Of a stretch of 64,000 nt of DNA, positions 15,084 to 24,216 are shown piece by piece (position 1 is the stretch's first letter; each line of letters begins with the position of its first letter). The notes under the pieces are model-generated. The model was given only the letters and a program-made list of their open reading frames with translations, was not told the origin of the DNA and did not search any database. Source of the DNA: Victivallales bacterium (lineage in GTDB: Bacteria > Verrucomicrobiota > Lentisphaeria > Victivallales > UBA1829); assembly GCA_016285345.1 (NCBI GenBank), contig JAEEQN010000013.1, positions 1 to 64,000 on the forward strand, read 5' to 3'. The translations under genes and the position numbers were made by a program.

Positions 15084-18000
15084 TCAGCGGGCGGCGCGTG
15101 CGAGCGCGTTTCGGTATTCGACAGGGAAGATGCGGACGAATTTCGGGCGGTACTGCTCCCAGTCGGAGAGCATGCGCGCGGCCTTCCTGCTGCCGGTCTC
15201 GTGGAAATACTCCTCCAGCAGGGACTTCAGTTCGTGCTCGGCTTCGGTGCCGGACTCGATGCTTTCCAGGTCGATGCCGTCCGTGCTGCAGCTGAGGTCG
15301 AAATGGCCTTTTTCGTCATAGATGTACGCCAGTCCGCCGGTCATGCCCGCGGCGAAGTTCACACCCACATGTCCGAGCACGACCACGCGGCCGCCGGTCA
15401 TGTATTCGCAGCCGTGGTCGCCCACGCCCTCGGCGACGAGCGTCATACCGCTGTTTCGGATGGCAAATCGTTCGCCCGCGATGCCGTAGAGGAAGATCTT
15501 GCCCGAGGTGCCGCCGTACCCGATCACGTTTCCGGCGATCACGTTGTTCTCGGCGTCGTAGCCCGCGTTTTCGGGCGGACGGATTACGATCTTGCCGCCG
15601 GAAAGCCCCTTGCCGACGAAGTCGTTGGCCTCGCCTTCGAGTCGGAGCGTGACGCCCTTCGGCAGGAACGCGCCGAAACTCTGTCCGGCAGTTCCGGTGA
15701 GGTTGACCTGAATCGTGTCCTCGGCGAGCTTGTTTTCCCCGAACTTTTCCGCCACGATCCCGGCGAGTTCCGCGCCAGCGGTACGGTCGGAGTTCGTGAT
15801 GACGGCGGAAATGCTTTCCTTCTTGCCGTTCAGTTTCAGCTTCGGCAGGATGGCGCGGCGGTCGAAATTGACAAGCTCGTATGGGGCTTCGTTCGCGTCG
15901 AAATGCACCGCGCTTCCCTTGACCCGTTCGAATATCTTGCTGAAATCGAGGCGGATGGTCTTGTAGAAGTCGACCGCATGGTTCGTTTCAAGCAAGTCGG
16001 AACGTCCGCACGCCTCATCCAGAGAATGCAGCCCGAGCGCGGCGAGGTATTCGCGGACCTCCTGCGCGATGAACCGCAGGAAGTTGATGATGTATTCGGG
16101 TTTGCCCGCGAAGCGTTTGCGGAGCTCGGGATCCTGCGTGGCCACGCCCATCGGGCAGGTGTTGCTGTGGCACTGGCGCATCATCACGCAGCCGATGCAG
16201 ACGAGGATCGTGGTGGCGAATCCGAATTCCTCCGCGCCGAGCAGCGCGGCGATGACCACGTCGCGTCCGGTCTTCAGCTGGCCGTCCACCTGGAGCCTGA
16301 TCTTGCCGCGCAGGCCGTTCAGCACGAGCGTCTGCTGGGCTTCCGCCACGCCGAGCTCCCACGGGAGTCCGGCGTGCTTGATGCTGGTGAGCGGGGACGC
16401 ACCCGTGCCGCCGTCGTGGCCGGAAACCAGCACCACGTCGGCGTGCGCCTTGGCGACGCCCGCGGCGACCGTGCCGACACCGAGCTCGGAGACGAGCTTC
16501 ACGGAGATGCGCGCCTTCGGATTGGCGTTGCGCAGGTCGTAGATGAGCTGGGCGAGGTCTTCGATGGAGTAGATGTCGTGGTGCGGCGGCGGGGAGATGA
16601 GCGTGACGCCGGGCATGGCGTGGCGGATCTTCGCGACGAACTCGTTGACCTTGTGGCCGGGCAGCTGACCGCCCTCGCCGGGCTTGGCTCCCTGCGCCAT
16701 CTTGATCTGGATGTCGCGGGCGTTGCGGAGGTATTCGATCGTGACGCCGAAGCGTCCGCTGGCGACCTGCTTGATCGCGGAATTGAACTCGGTGCCGAAG
16801 CGTTCGGAGTTCTCGCCGCCCTCGCCGCTGTTGCTCATCGCGCCGACCGCGTTCATGGCCTTGGCGATGGTCTCGTGCGCCTCCGGGCTGAGGGAGCCGA
16901 GGCTCATCGCGCCGGAGACGAAGCGCTTCAGGATGCTTTCGACGCTTTCGACGTCGTTGATGGAGATCGCACGTTTCTTTTTGAACTGGAAGAGGCCGCG
17001 CAGGGTGCACAGGCGGTGCGCCTGGTCGTCGATCATGCGGCTGTATTCCTTAAACTTGTCGTAATCGCCGGTCTGCACGGCCTGACGGAACGTGCCCAGG
17101 GATTCGGGCGTCCAGAGGTGCGCCTCGCCGTCCTTGCGGTAACGGTACTGGCCGCCGCCGGGGAGAAGCGGGGATTCGGCGCATTCCGCGGCGGACGCAC
17201 GCAGAACGGCCTCGTGGGCGATCTCGGCGAGGCCGATGCCGCCGACGCGGCTGGCCGTGCCGGGGAGGAATTCGCGGAGGAAATCGGGGTTCAGGCCGAC
17301 CGCCTCGAACGCCTGCGCGGAACGGTAGCTGCGGAGCGTGGAGATGCCGAGCTTGGACATGATCTTCAGGAGGCCCTTGTCGACCGCCTGGATGTAGTTG
17401 CTGGCGGCGGTCACGGGGTCGAGGTTGATCGCGCCGGAATTCGCCAGCGCGGACACCGTGGCGAGCGCCAGATACGGATTGATCGCGGTCGCGCCGTAGC
17501 CCAGCAGAAGCGCGAAATGCATCACTTCGCACACCTCGCCGGACTGCACGATCAGGCCGGTTTCCGGACGGAGCCCGGCATCGACCAGCGCACGGTTCAC
17601 GGCGGAGCAGGAGAGCAGGCTCGGGATGGCCGCCTGTCCCTGCGGCAGATCACAGTCGGACAGGATCAGAATGTGTTCGCCGGCTCTCGCCGCGGCGACC
17701 GCTTTCTCCGCGAGCGCTTTCAACGCGTCGCGCAGCGCGGCTTCCCCGCCTTTCGCCGGGAATCCGCAGCTCAGGACATGCGAATGATACCCCTGCACAC
17801 CGAAGTTCTGAAGCTGGCGGAGTTCGTCGTCGGTCAGGACCGGGCGGCGCAATTTGATGAGGCGGGCGTGTTCGGGCGTCTCGTCCAGGATGTTGCCCTT
17901 GTTGCCGATATAGGTCATCAGGCTCATCACGAGCTCCTCGCGGATCGGGTCGATCGGCGGGTTCGTGACCTGCGCGAAAAGCTGTTTGAAATACTGGAAA

Positions 18001-19499
18001 AGCAGCTGCGGACGTTCGGAAAGCACGGCCAGCGCGGCATCGTTGCCCATCGACCCGACCGGCTCCTTGCCCTGAATCGCCATCGGCTTCAGAATCACGT
18101 CCATGTCCTCGCGTGTGTACCCGAAGAAACGCTGTTTCGCCGTCAGATCCTCCACCGGACGCGAGGCGGTGATGTCGGTGAAGAGACCGTGCACGGAGAG
18201 GCGGTTTTCCTCGACCCAGCGGCGGTACGGCTTGCTGCGCGCCAGACGGTTCTTGACCTCGGAATCCGGCACGATGCGGTGATTTTCCATGTCCAGCAGG
18301 ATGATCTCGCCGGGTTTCAGGCGGCCCTTCAGCTCCACGTCCTCGGCGGGGATATCCAGCACGCCTGTCTCGCTCGCGAGCACGAAAAGCCCGTCTTTAC
18401 ATTTTGTGTAACGCGCCGGACGAAGACCGTTGCGGTCCAGGATCGCGCCCGCGTTCACGCCGTCGGAGAACGCAATCGCCGCCGGCCCGTCCCACGGCTC
18501 CATGAGCGCGGAATGGTATTCGAAGAAGCCGCGCACGTCGCGTCCCATGTAATATTTCGCGCCCCACGCCTGCGGGATCAGCATCAGCATGGCGTGTTCC
18601 GGGGAACGCCCCGCGGCGACGAGCAGTTCGAACATGTTGTCGAGCGAGGCGGAATCGCTCTGGCCGGGTTCGATCAGAGGGAGCAGTTTCGCGAGGTCGT
18701 CGCCGAACAGAGGACTTTTCAGGAGATGTTCGCGTGCCCGCATGGCGTTCAGGTTGCCGCGCAGGGTGTTGATCTCGCCGTTGTGCGCCAGGTAGCGGAA
18801 CGGATGCGCCAGCTGCCACGTCGGGAATGTATTCGTGCTGTAGCGCTGATGCACGATCGCCAGACGCGAACGGAACAGCTCGTCGTCGAGATCGGGATAG
18901 AACTGTTCCAGCTGGGTCGCGAGCAGGAGTCCTTTATAGACGATATTGCGCGACGACATGCTGCAGATGTAAAGGTCAAGCTTGCGCTTTTCGATCAGGC
19001 GGCGCATCACGAAGAGTTTGCGTTCGAACGCCGCATTATCCTCGAAATTCCGTCCGTCGATGAAGAGCTGTCGGATCACGGGCATGTTCTTGCGGGCGGT
19101 ACGGCCGATCTTCTCCGGCACGACCGGGACTTCGCGCCAGCCCAGAACGCCGCCGCCTTCCGCGCGGATTACGTCTTCGACGTCCTGTTCCGCGCCGAGT
19201 CCGCCGAAGATCATCGACACGGCGTATTTGCCGGCTTCGGGCAGCTTCTTCACGCCGGATTTCGCACGGAAGAACTCGTCGGGCATAGAAAGCAGAAGCC
19301 CCGCGCCATCGCCGGTCTCCGGGTCGCTTCCTGCCGCGCCGCGGTGCATCAGACGGCACAGGATCGTAATACCTTTTGTTACAATATCATGCGATGCGCG
19401 CCCGTTCAGGTCGGCGACCATGCCGACGCCGCACGCGTCATGTTCCTGCCGCGGATCGTAGAGTCCCTGCGGTTGCTGTCGAAAGATTTGCTGTTCCAT
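15084..19499 (-). CDS. gltB: Glutamate synthase large subunit
   Basis: GltB (1471 residues) makes two glutamates from glutamine and 2-oxoglutarate. The N-terminal class II amidotransferase begins after a short propeptide: the nucleophile is Cys23 in EHDACGVGMVADLNG. The FMN-binding synthase domain (PPPHHDIYSIEDLAQLIYDL, ELGVGTVAAGVAKAHAD, CIGCVMMRQCHSNTCPMGVA with the 3Fe-4S cysteines) and the C-terminal beta-helix glutamate synthase domain (YGGTSGKIFLYGIAGERFAI) follow. The ATG at 19499 with GAAAGG upstream is preferred over a TTG 27 bases earlier. It is divergent from the purF-like operon. Confidence 0.97.
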   Translation of the reverse strand: MEQQIFRQQPQGLYDPRQEHDACGVGMVADLNGRASHDIVTKGITILCRLMHRGAAGSDPETGDGAGLLLSMPDEFFRAKSGVKKLPEAGKYAVSMIFGGLGAEQDVEDVIRAEGGGVLGWREVPVVPEKIGRTARKNMPVIRQLFIDGRNFEDNAAFERKLFVMRRLIEKRKLDLYICSMSSRNIVYKGLLLATQLEQFYPDLDDELFRSRLAIVHQRYSTNTFPTWQLAHPFRYLAHNGEINTLRGNLNAMRAREHLLKSPLFGDDLAKLLPLIEPGQSDSASLDNMFELLVAAGRSPEHAMLMLIPQAWGAKYYMGRDVRGFFEYHSALMEPWDGPAAIAFSDGVNAGAILDRNGLRPARYTKCKDGLFVLASETGVLDIPAEDVELKGRLKPGEIILLDMENHRIVPDSEVKNRLARSKPYRRWVEENRLSVHGLFTDITASRPVEDLTAKQRFFGYTREDMDVILKPMAIQGKEPVGSMGNDAALAVLSERPQLLFQYFKQLFAQVTNPPIDPIREELVMSLMTYIGNKGNILDETPEHARLIKLRRPVLTDDELRQLQNFGVQGYHSHVLSCGFPAKGGEAALRDALKALAEKAVAAARAGEHILILSDCDLPQGQAAIPSLLSCSAVNRALVDAGLRPETGLIVQSGEVCEVMHFALLLGYGATAINPYLALATVSALANSGAINLDPVTAASNYIQAVDKGLLKIMSKLGISTLRSYRSAQAFEAVGLNPDFLREFLPGTASRVGGIGLAEIAHEAVLRASAAECAESPLLPGGGQYRYRKDGEAHLWTPESLGTFRQAVQTGDYDKFKEYSRMIDDQAHRLCTLRGLFQFKKKRAISINDVESVESILKRFVSGAMSLGSLSPEAHETIAKAMNAVGAMSNSGEGGENSERFGTEFNSAIKQVASGRFGVTIEYLRNARDIQIKMAQGAKPGEGGQLPGHKVNEFVAKIRHAMPGVTLISPPPHHDIYSIEDLAQLIYDLRNANPKARISVKLVSELGVGTVAAGVAKAHADVVLVSGHDGGTGASPLTSIKHAGLPWELGVAEAQQTLVLNGLRGKIRLQVDGQLKTGRDVVIAALLGAEEFGFATTILVCIGCVMMRQCHSNTCPMGVATQDPELRKRFAGKPEYIINFLRFIAQEVREYLAALGLHSLDEACGRSDLLETNHAVDFYKTIRLDFSKIFERVKGSAVHFDANEAPYELVNFDRRAILPKLKLNGKKESISAVITNSDRTAGAELAGIVAEKFGENKLAEDTIQVNLTGTAGQSFGAFLPKGVTLRLEGEANDFVGKGLSGGKIVIRPPENAGYDAENNVIAGNVIGYGGTSGKIFLYGIAGERFAIRNSGMTLVAEGVGDHGCEYMTGGRVVVLGHVGVNFAAGMTGGLAYIYDEKGHFDLSCSTDGIDLESIESGTEAEHELKSLLEEYFHETGSRKAARMLSDWEQYRPKFVRIFPVEYRNALARAAR

Positions 19500-19550
19500 G
19501 TTTTTGCCTTTCTTCGTCAAGTTCAAATTGAAATAGATCAGCGGTGATTA

Positions 19551-19566
19551 AGCAAATCCCATGCCA
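19551..19566 (-). promoter_or_regulatory. Sigma-54 promoter of gltBD
   Basis: On the minus strand TGGCATGGGATTTGCT matches the -24/-12 consensus TGGCACGN4TTGCW at every defined position but one, with exact GG-GC spacing. The start would be near 19540, about 40 bases upstream of gltB. Confidence 0.75.
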
Positions 19567-19602
19567 ATACCCTCATTCAGCGGAAAACATAATCTATTTG
19601 TT

Positions 19603-19648
19603 TTACAAGTTTTGTAATCATGTAATTTCGTGTTTACAAACCGTGTAA
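19603..19648. promoter_or_regulatory. Twin palindromes TTACA-N5-TGTAA between divergent sigma-54 promoters
   Basis: TTACAAGTTTTGTAA (19603-19617) and TTACAAACCGTGTAA (19634-19648) share the arms TTACA/TGTAA and lie 31 bp apart, three helical turns, with another half-site (ATGTAA, 19620-19625) between. They are candidate enhancer sites for the sigma-54 activator and lie about 35-75 bp from each promoter, somewhat nearer than usual. Confidence 0.6.
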
Positions 19649-19680
19649 CACCTATTCTCCGTTCCCGCCTCACCGCCGTT

Positions 19681-19696
19681 TGGCATGTTTTATGCT
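19681..19696 (+). promoter_or_regulatory. Sigma-54 promoter of the purF-like/carA/pyrG/carB operon
   Basis: TGGCATGTTTTATGCT matches TGGCACGN4TTGCW in the GG and GC cores with exact spacing and differs at two lesser positions. It lies 63 bases before the first start codon. Confidence 0.7.
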
Positions 19697-19758
19697 TCAT
19701 CATCCCACGGAAAATAATATCAAAAACATTTCAAATCCGCACGGAAAGGAGTACCGCA

Positions 19759-21480
19759 ATGTCTGATGCGGTCAAACACGAATGCGCGGTCGCGCTGCTC
19801 CGGCTTCGCAAACCGCAGGAATACTATTTCAGCAAGTACGGCAGCGCCGACTACGGATTCAGCAAAATGGCGCTCCTGCTCGAAAAACAGCACAACCGCG
19901 GACAGGACGGCGCGGGAATCGCGTCGCTGTATCTCAATCCGGAACCCGGCCTTCCGGCCTACCGCGTGGAACGTTCCGCCGCTTCGGAAGACCCGCTGGC
20001 CGATCTGCTCGGACGGTGCGGCGGCGCGCCGGGATTCGACGGCGGGATTCTGCTTGGACATCTGCGCTACGCGACCTACGGACGGCACGAGGAATCCGCC
20101 TGCCATCCGTTCGTGCATGATTCGAACTGCCTGCGGCGGACCCTGCTGCTCGCTGGCAATTTCAACCTCACGGGCGCGCACGACCTCTTTGAAAAGTTTT
20201 TAAGGCTGGGCCATCATCCGAAGAGCAAGGCGGACGGCTACCTGATCCTCCAGATCATCGCGCACTACCTGGAACAGGACTCCAATCTTCACCCCGGTTC
20301 GCCGGACTGGGCGAAGATCCTCCGGCAGGCATTGAACGGCCTTGACGGCGCGTTCACGCTCTGCGGCTTCAACGGCGCGGGCGATGCTTTTACGATCCGG
20401 GACCCCCATGCGATACGTCCCGGATATTTTTATTTTGACGACGAGGTATTCGCGGCGGCGAGCGAACGCCCCGCGATTCAGGCGGCGTTCGACTGCGCCA
20501 CGTCCGAAGTCATGGAGATCCCGCCGGGCAAGGCGGTGATCGCGCGTGCGGACGGCGGCGTGGAGATCCTCGACTGCCTGGAGCCCGCCGAACGCCGCAG
20601 CTGCGTCTTCGAGCGCATCTATTTCTCGCGTCCGAACGACGCGGACATCCACCGCGAACGCAAGCGCCTCGGCAAGTCGCTGGTCCCGGCGGTGCTTCAG
20701 GCGGCGGACAACGATTTCGACACGACGTTTTTCAGCTACATCCCGAACTCCGCGCGCGTCAGCTATCACGGCATGCTCGAAACGCTCTTCACGATGGCGG
20801 CGCATCAGGACCACAAAGTGCGGTTCGGCGAGATCGCGATCAAGGACGCGAAATTCCGCACGTTCATCGCCGACGCCGACAGCCGCCGCGAGCTCTACAT
20901 GCACGTCTATGACGTGACCTACGGGCTGATCCGGCCGGGCGTGGACACGCTGGTCGTGCTGGACGACTCCATCGTGCGCGGCAACACCATGCGCAACGCG
21001 ATCCTGCCGATCCTCGACCGTCTCGGCCCGAAACGCATCATCGTGGCGAGTTCCGCGCCCCCGGTCAAATACCCCGACTGCTACGGCATCGACATGGCGT
21101 GCGCGGGCGACCTGGCGGCGTTTCAGGCCGCGGTCGCGATTCTGAAGCGCACCGGACGTGAAAGCGTGCTGAACCGTGCCTGCGAGGCGGCACGGAAAGC
21201 GCTGTCCGGTACAGCCCCCAACGAAAACCACATGCGCGACGTCTACGACGCGATTGACGAGGAAGAACTCTACAAGGAGATCGCGCGCCTCCTCACCCCG
21301 CCCGGACTCAAGGCGGAACTCAAAGTCGTTTACCAGACCGTCGAAGCGCTGCATTCCTGCTGCCCGGACTATCCCGGCGACTGGTATTTCACGGGGGACT
21401 ACCCCACGCCAGGCGGCATCCGCACGGCAAACCGCGCGCTGGTGAACTTCATGGAAAACAATCAGGAAAGAGCATATTGA
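19759..21480 (+). CDS. purF: Amidophosphoribosyltransferase-like protein, long form
   Basis: The 573-residue protein has an N-terminal class II glutamine amidotransferase domain (HECAVALLRL, EKQHNRGQDGAGIAS, GHLRYATYG) and a phosphoribosyltransferase domain with the PRPP motif VVLDDSIVRGNTMRN (about 395-410). PurF makes phosphoribosylamine, the first step of purine synthesis. The likely nucleophile is Cys9 in MSDAVKHECA, so eight residues must be removed to free it; canonical PurF exposes Cys1. It is about 70 residues longer than usual PurF. The ATG at 19759 has AAAGGAG upstream. It could be a paralogue with another acceptor, so the symbol is tentative. It leads the operon with carA, pyrG and carB. 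Confidence 0.8.
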   Translation: MSDAVKHECAVALLRLRKPQEYYFSKYGSADYGFSKMALLLEKQHNRGQDGAGIASLYLNPEPGLPAYRVERSAASEDPLADLLGRCGGAPGFDGGILLGHLRYATYGRHEESACHPFVHDSNCLRRTLLLAGNFNLTGAHDLFEKFLRLGHHPKSKADGYLILQIIAHYLEQDSNLHPGSPDWAKILRQALNGLDGAFTLCGFNGAGDAFTIRDPHAIRPGYFYFDDEVFAAASERPAIQAAFDCATSEVMEIPPGKAVIARADGGVEILDCLEPAERRSCVFERIYFSRPNDADIHRERKRLGKSLVPAVLQAADNDFDTTFFSYIPNSARVSYHGMLETLFTMAAHQDHKVRFGEIAIKDAKFRTFIADADSRRELYMHVYDVTYGLIRPGVDTLVVLDDSIVRGNTMRNAILPILDRLGPKRIIVASSAPPVKYPDCYGIDMACAGDLAAFQAAVAILKRTGRESVLNRACEAARKALSGTAPNENHMRDVYDAIDEEELYKEIARLLTPPGLKAELKVVYQTVEALHSCCPDYPGDWYFTGDYPTPGGIRTANRALVNFMENNQERAY

Positions 21481-21481
21481 A

Positions 21482-22600
21482 ATGAACGAATATCAGGATT
21501 TGTGGAAACGGCAGCGCGAACGCAGGGCGTTCCTCGCGCTCGCGGACGGCACGGTCTTTCACGGCTACGCGTTCGGCGACCTGCACGACCGCACGGGCGA
21601 AGCCGTGTTCAATACCGGCATGACCGGATACCAGGAGATCATCTCCGACCCGTCCTATGCGGGACAGTTCGTGACGCTCACGACCGCGGAGGTCGGCAAC
21701 TACGGCTGCACGCAGGAGGATATGGAGTCGCGGAGCCTCTTCCTGAACGGTTTGATTATACAGGAACTCAACCCCGCCTCGAACTGGCGTTCCCACGAGG
21801 AGCTGTCAGCGATCATGAAGCGTTACGGCAAGCCCGGCCTCGCCGGAGTCGACACGCGCGCGCTCACCCTTCACCTGCGCACGAAAGGCAGCCAGAAAGC
21901 CTATCTGCATGTGAGCGGAGAAGCGATCACGGAGGAAGAGGCTGTGAAGCGGGCGCAGGCGTGGGAGGGCCTTGAGGGGCAGGATTACGCGTCCATCGTG
22001 ACGACGCCGGTCCCGTACGACTGGAACGACGACGGGAAATACCACGTGATCGTGTACGATTTCGGCGTGAAATACAACATCCTGCGGATGCTTGCCGCGC
22101 GCGATATGCGCGTGACGGTCGTCCCCGCCTCGACTCCGCCCGAAGTCGTGCTCGAAGCGAAACCGGACGGCGTGTTCCTCTCCAACGGTCCCGCCGACCC
22201 GTCCGCCGTGACCTACGCCATTGAAAACATCCGCGTCCTGCTCGGGCACAACATCCCGATGATGGGGATTTGCCTCGGGCACCAGCTGCTCGGCCTGGCG
22301 TGCGGCGCGAAGTGCGGCCGCCTGAAATTCGGGCATCACGGCTGCAACCATCCCGTCAAAAACATCCTGACCGGCGAGGTCGCGATCTCCAGCCAGAACC
22401 ACAATTTCGCGCTGGCGGACCTGCCCGCCGAACTTGAACTCACGCACATCAATCTCAACGACAATACGATCGAAGGAATCCGCCACAAATCGCTCCCCGC
22501 GTTCAGCGTGCAGTACCACCCGGAGGCAGCTCCGGGACCGCACGACGACGCCGGGCTTTTCGACGCGTTCCGCAAACTCATGGAGGACAGCAAAGCATGA
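21482..22600 (+). CDS. carA: Carbamoyl phosphate synthase small subunit
   Basis: CarA (372 residues) releases ammonia from glutamine for CarB. The N-terminal domain ([30 protein letters not shown]) is followed by a class I amidotransferase with the nucleophile in [14 protein letters not shown] and the His/Glu pair in [15 protein letters not shown]. It begins two bases after the purF-like stop codon. Its last four bases overlap the start of pyrG, so translation is probably coupled. The partner carB is two genes downstream, not adjacent as usual. Confidence 0.96.
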   Translation: MNEYQDLWKRQRERRAFLALADGTVFHGYAFGDLHDRTGEAVFNTGMTGYQEIISDPSYAGQFVTLTTAEVGNYGCTQEDMESRSLFLNGLIIQELNPASNWRSHEELSAIMKRYGKPGLAGVDTRALTLHLRTKGSQKAYLHVSGEAITEEEAVKRAQAWEGLEGQDYASIVTTPVPYDWNDDGKYHVIVYDFGVKYNILRMLAARDMRVTVVPASTPPEVVLEAKPDGVFLSNGPADPSAVTYAIENIRVLLGHNIPMMGICLGHQLLGLACGAKCGRLKFGHHGCNHPVKNILTGEVAISSQNHNFALADLPAELELTHINLNDNTIEGIRHKSLPAFSVQYHPEAAPGPHDDAGLFDAFRKLMEDSKA

Positions 22601-24216
22601 AAACAAAACACATCTTCATCACGGGCGGAGTCGTTTCCAGCCTCGGCAAAGGCATCACCGGAGCCGCCCTCGCGTTCCTCCTGAAACAGCGCGGATACCG
22701 CGTGGCGATGCAGAAACTCGACCCGTACCTGAACGTCGACCCCGGCACCATGAGCCCGTACCAGCACGGCGAAGTCTTCGTGACCGACGACGGCGCGGAG
22801 ACCGACCTCGACCTCGGCCACTACGAACGCATCGCCGGCGTGACGTGTTCCCACGCCAGCAACTACACCTCCGGCCGCATCTACGGCAGCGTGATCGCGC
22901 GCGAACGCGCCGGCGGCTACCTCGGCGGCACCGTGCAGGTCGTTCCCCACATCACCGACGAGATCAAGGCCGCGATCCGTTCGCTGGAAAGCGACGATGT
23001 GGATATCGCCATCACGGAGATCGGCGGCACCACCGGCGACATCGAAAGCCTGCCGTTCCAGGAGGCCACCCGCCAGTTCAAGCTCGAAGCTCCCGCGGGC
23101 GACGCGATCTTCATCCACCTCACGCTCGTGCCGTTCATCCGCGCGGCGAAGGAGATCAAGACGAAGCCCAGCCAGCATTCCGTGGCGGCGCTCCGCGGCA
23201 TCGGCATCGTGCCGGACATCCTCGTGTGCCGGTCCGAGGTGCCGATGGAGGAGGAGCACCTCAACAAGCTGTCGCTTTTCTGCAACGTGCGGCGCAATTG
23301 CGTGATTGAGGAACTGGACGTACAGAACTCCATCTACGAAGTCCCGCTGGAGCTGGAGCAGCAGCAGTTCGACACGCGCGTGCTGGAACTGCTTCACCTC
23401 GAACCGCGCACGATCGACCTGGACGGCTACTGCAAGTGGCTGGAAGGCGTGCTGCATCCGCAGAACAAATGCACCATCGCGGTCGTCGGCAAGTACATCC
23501 GCCACCAGGACGCGTACAAGAGCATCTACGAATCGCTCAGCCACGCCGGGATCAAGCATTCCTGCAAGGTCGACGTGCGCAAGATCGAATCCGAGGAGTT
23601 CATGGCCTCCGATCCGGCGGCGCTTCTGAACGGCGTGGACGGCATCCTCGTGCCCGGCGGATTCGGAACACGCGGCGTGGACGGCAAGATCAAAGCGATC
23701 GAATACGCACGCACGCACAAGATCCCGTTCCTGGGCATCTGCCTGGGCATGCAGTGCGCCGTAATCGAGTTCGCGCGGGATGTCCTGAAGCTCGCCGATG
23801 CCGACAGCTCCGAGTTCAACGAGCACACGACCAATCCGGTCATCGACCTCATGGACGAACAGCGCACGATTCACGACAAGGGCGGCACCATGCGCCTCGG
23901 CGCGTACGACTGCGAGCTGGTCCCCGGTTCGCTCGCGGAACGTCTCTACGGCGAAAAGCTCATCCATGAACGCCACCGCCACCGTTATGAGTTCAATCCG
24001 AAGTACCGCGAAGCGCTCGAATCCGCCGGACTGCATATCAGCGGCGTGAATCCGCAGCGCGGCCTCGTGGAGATCGTCGAGATCGCGGACCATCCGTTCT
24101 TCATCGGCTGCCAGTTCCACCCCGAATTCAAATCCCGTCCCATGCACGCGCACCCGCTCTTCGACGGACTCGTGGAAGCGGCGCTGAAAGGTCGTCAAAA
24201 TGCCGAAACGCACTGA
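22597..24216 (+). CDS. pyrG: CTP synthase
   Basis: PyrG (539 residues, normal length) aminates UTP to CTP with glutamine nitrogen. The synthase domain begins [20 protein letters not shown] and contains [20 protein letters not shown]. The C-terminal class I amidotransferase has [16 protein letters not shown] with the catalytic Cys and [12 protein letters not shown] with the His/Glu. GGAGG lies 10 bases before the ATG, inside the end of carA, and its own end overlaps carB by 17 bases. Confidence 0.97.
   Translation: MKTKHIFITGGVVSSLGKGITGAALAFLLKQRGYRVAMQKLDPYLNVDPGTMSPYQHGEVFVTDDGAETDLDLGHYERIAGVTCSHASNYTSGRIYGSVIARERAGGYLGGTVQVVPHITDEIKAAIRSLESDDVDIAITEIGGTTGDIESLPFQEATRQFKLEAPAGDAIFIHLTLVPFIRAAKEIKTKPSQHSVAALRGIGIVPDILVCRSEVPMEEEHLNKLSLFCNVRRNCVIEELDVQNSIYEVPLELEQQQFDTRVLELLHLEPRTIDLDGYCKWLEGVLHPQNKCTIAVVGKYIRHQDAYKSIYESLSHAGIKHSCKVDVRKIESEEFMASDPAALLNGVDGILVPGGFGTRGVDGKIKAIEYARTHKIPFLGICLGMQCAVIEFARDVLKLADADSSEFNEHTTNPVIDLMDEQRTIHDKGGTMRLGAYDCELVPGSLAERLYGEKLIHERHRHRYEFNPKYREALESAGLHISGVNPQRGLVEIVEIADHPFFIGCQFHPEFKSRPMHAHPLFDGLVEAALKGRQNAETH

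Noticed and set aside
13788-19547. A 1919-codon open frame on the plus strand across gltB and gltD
   Set aside because: It is the antisense shadow of highly conserved, GC-rich genes; gltB and gltD motifs are unmistakable on the minus strand.
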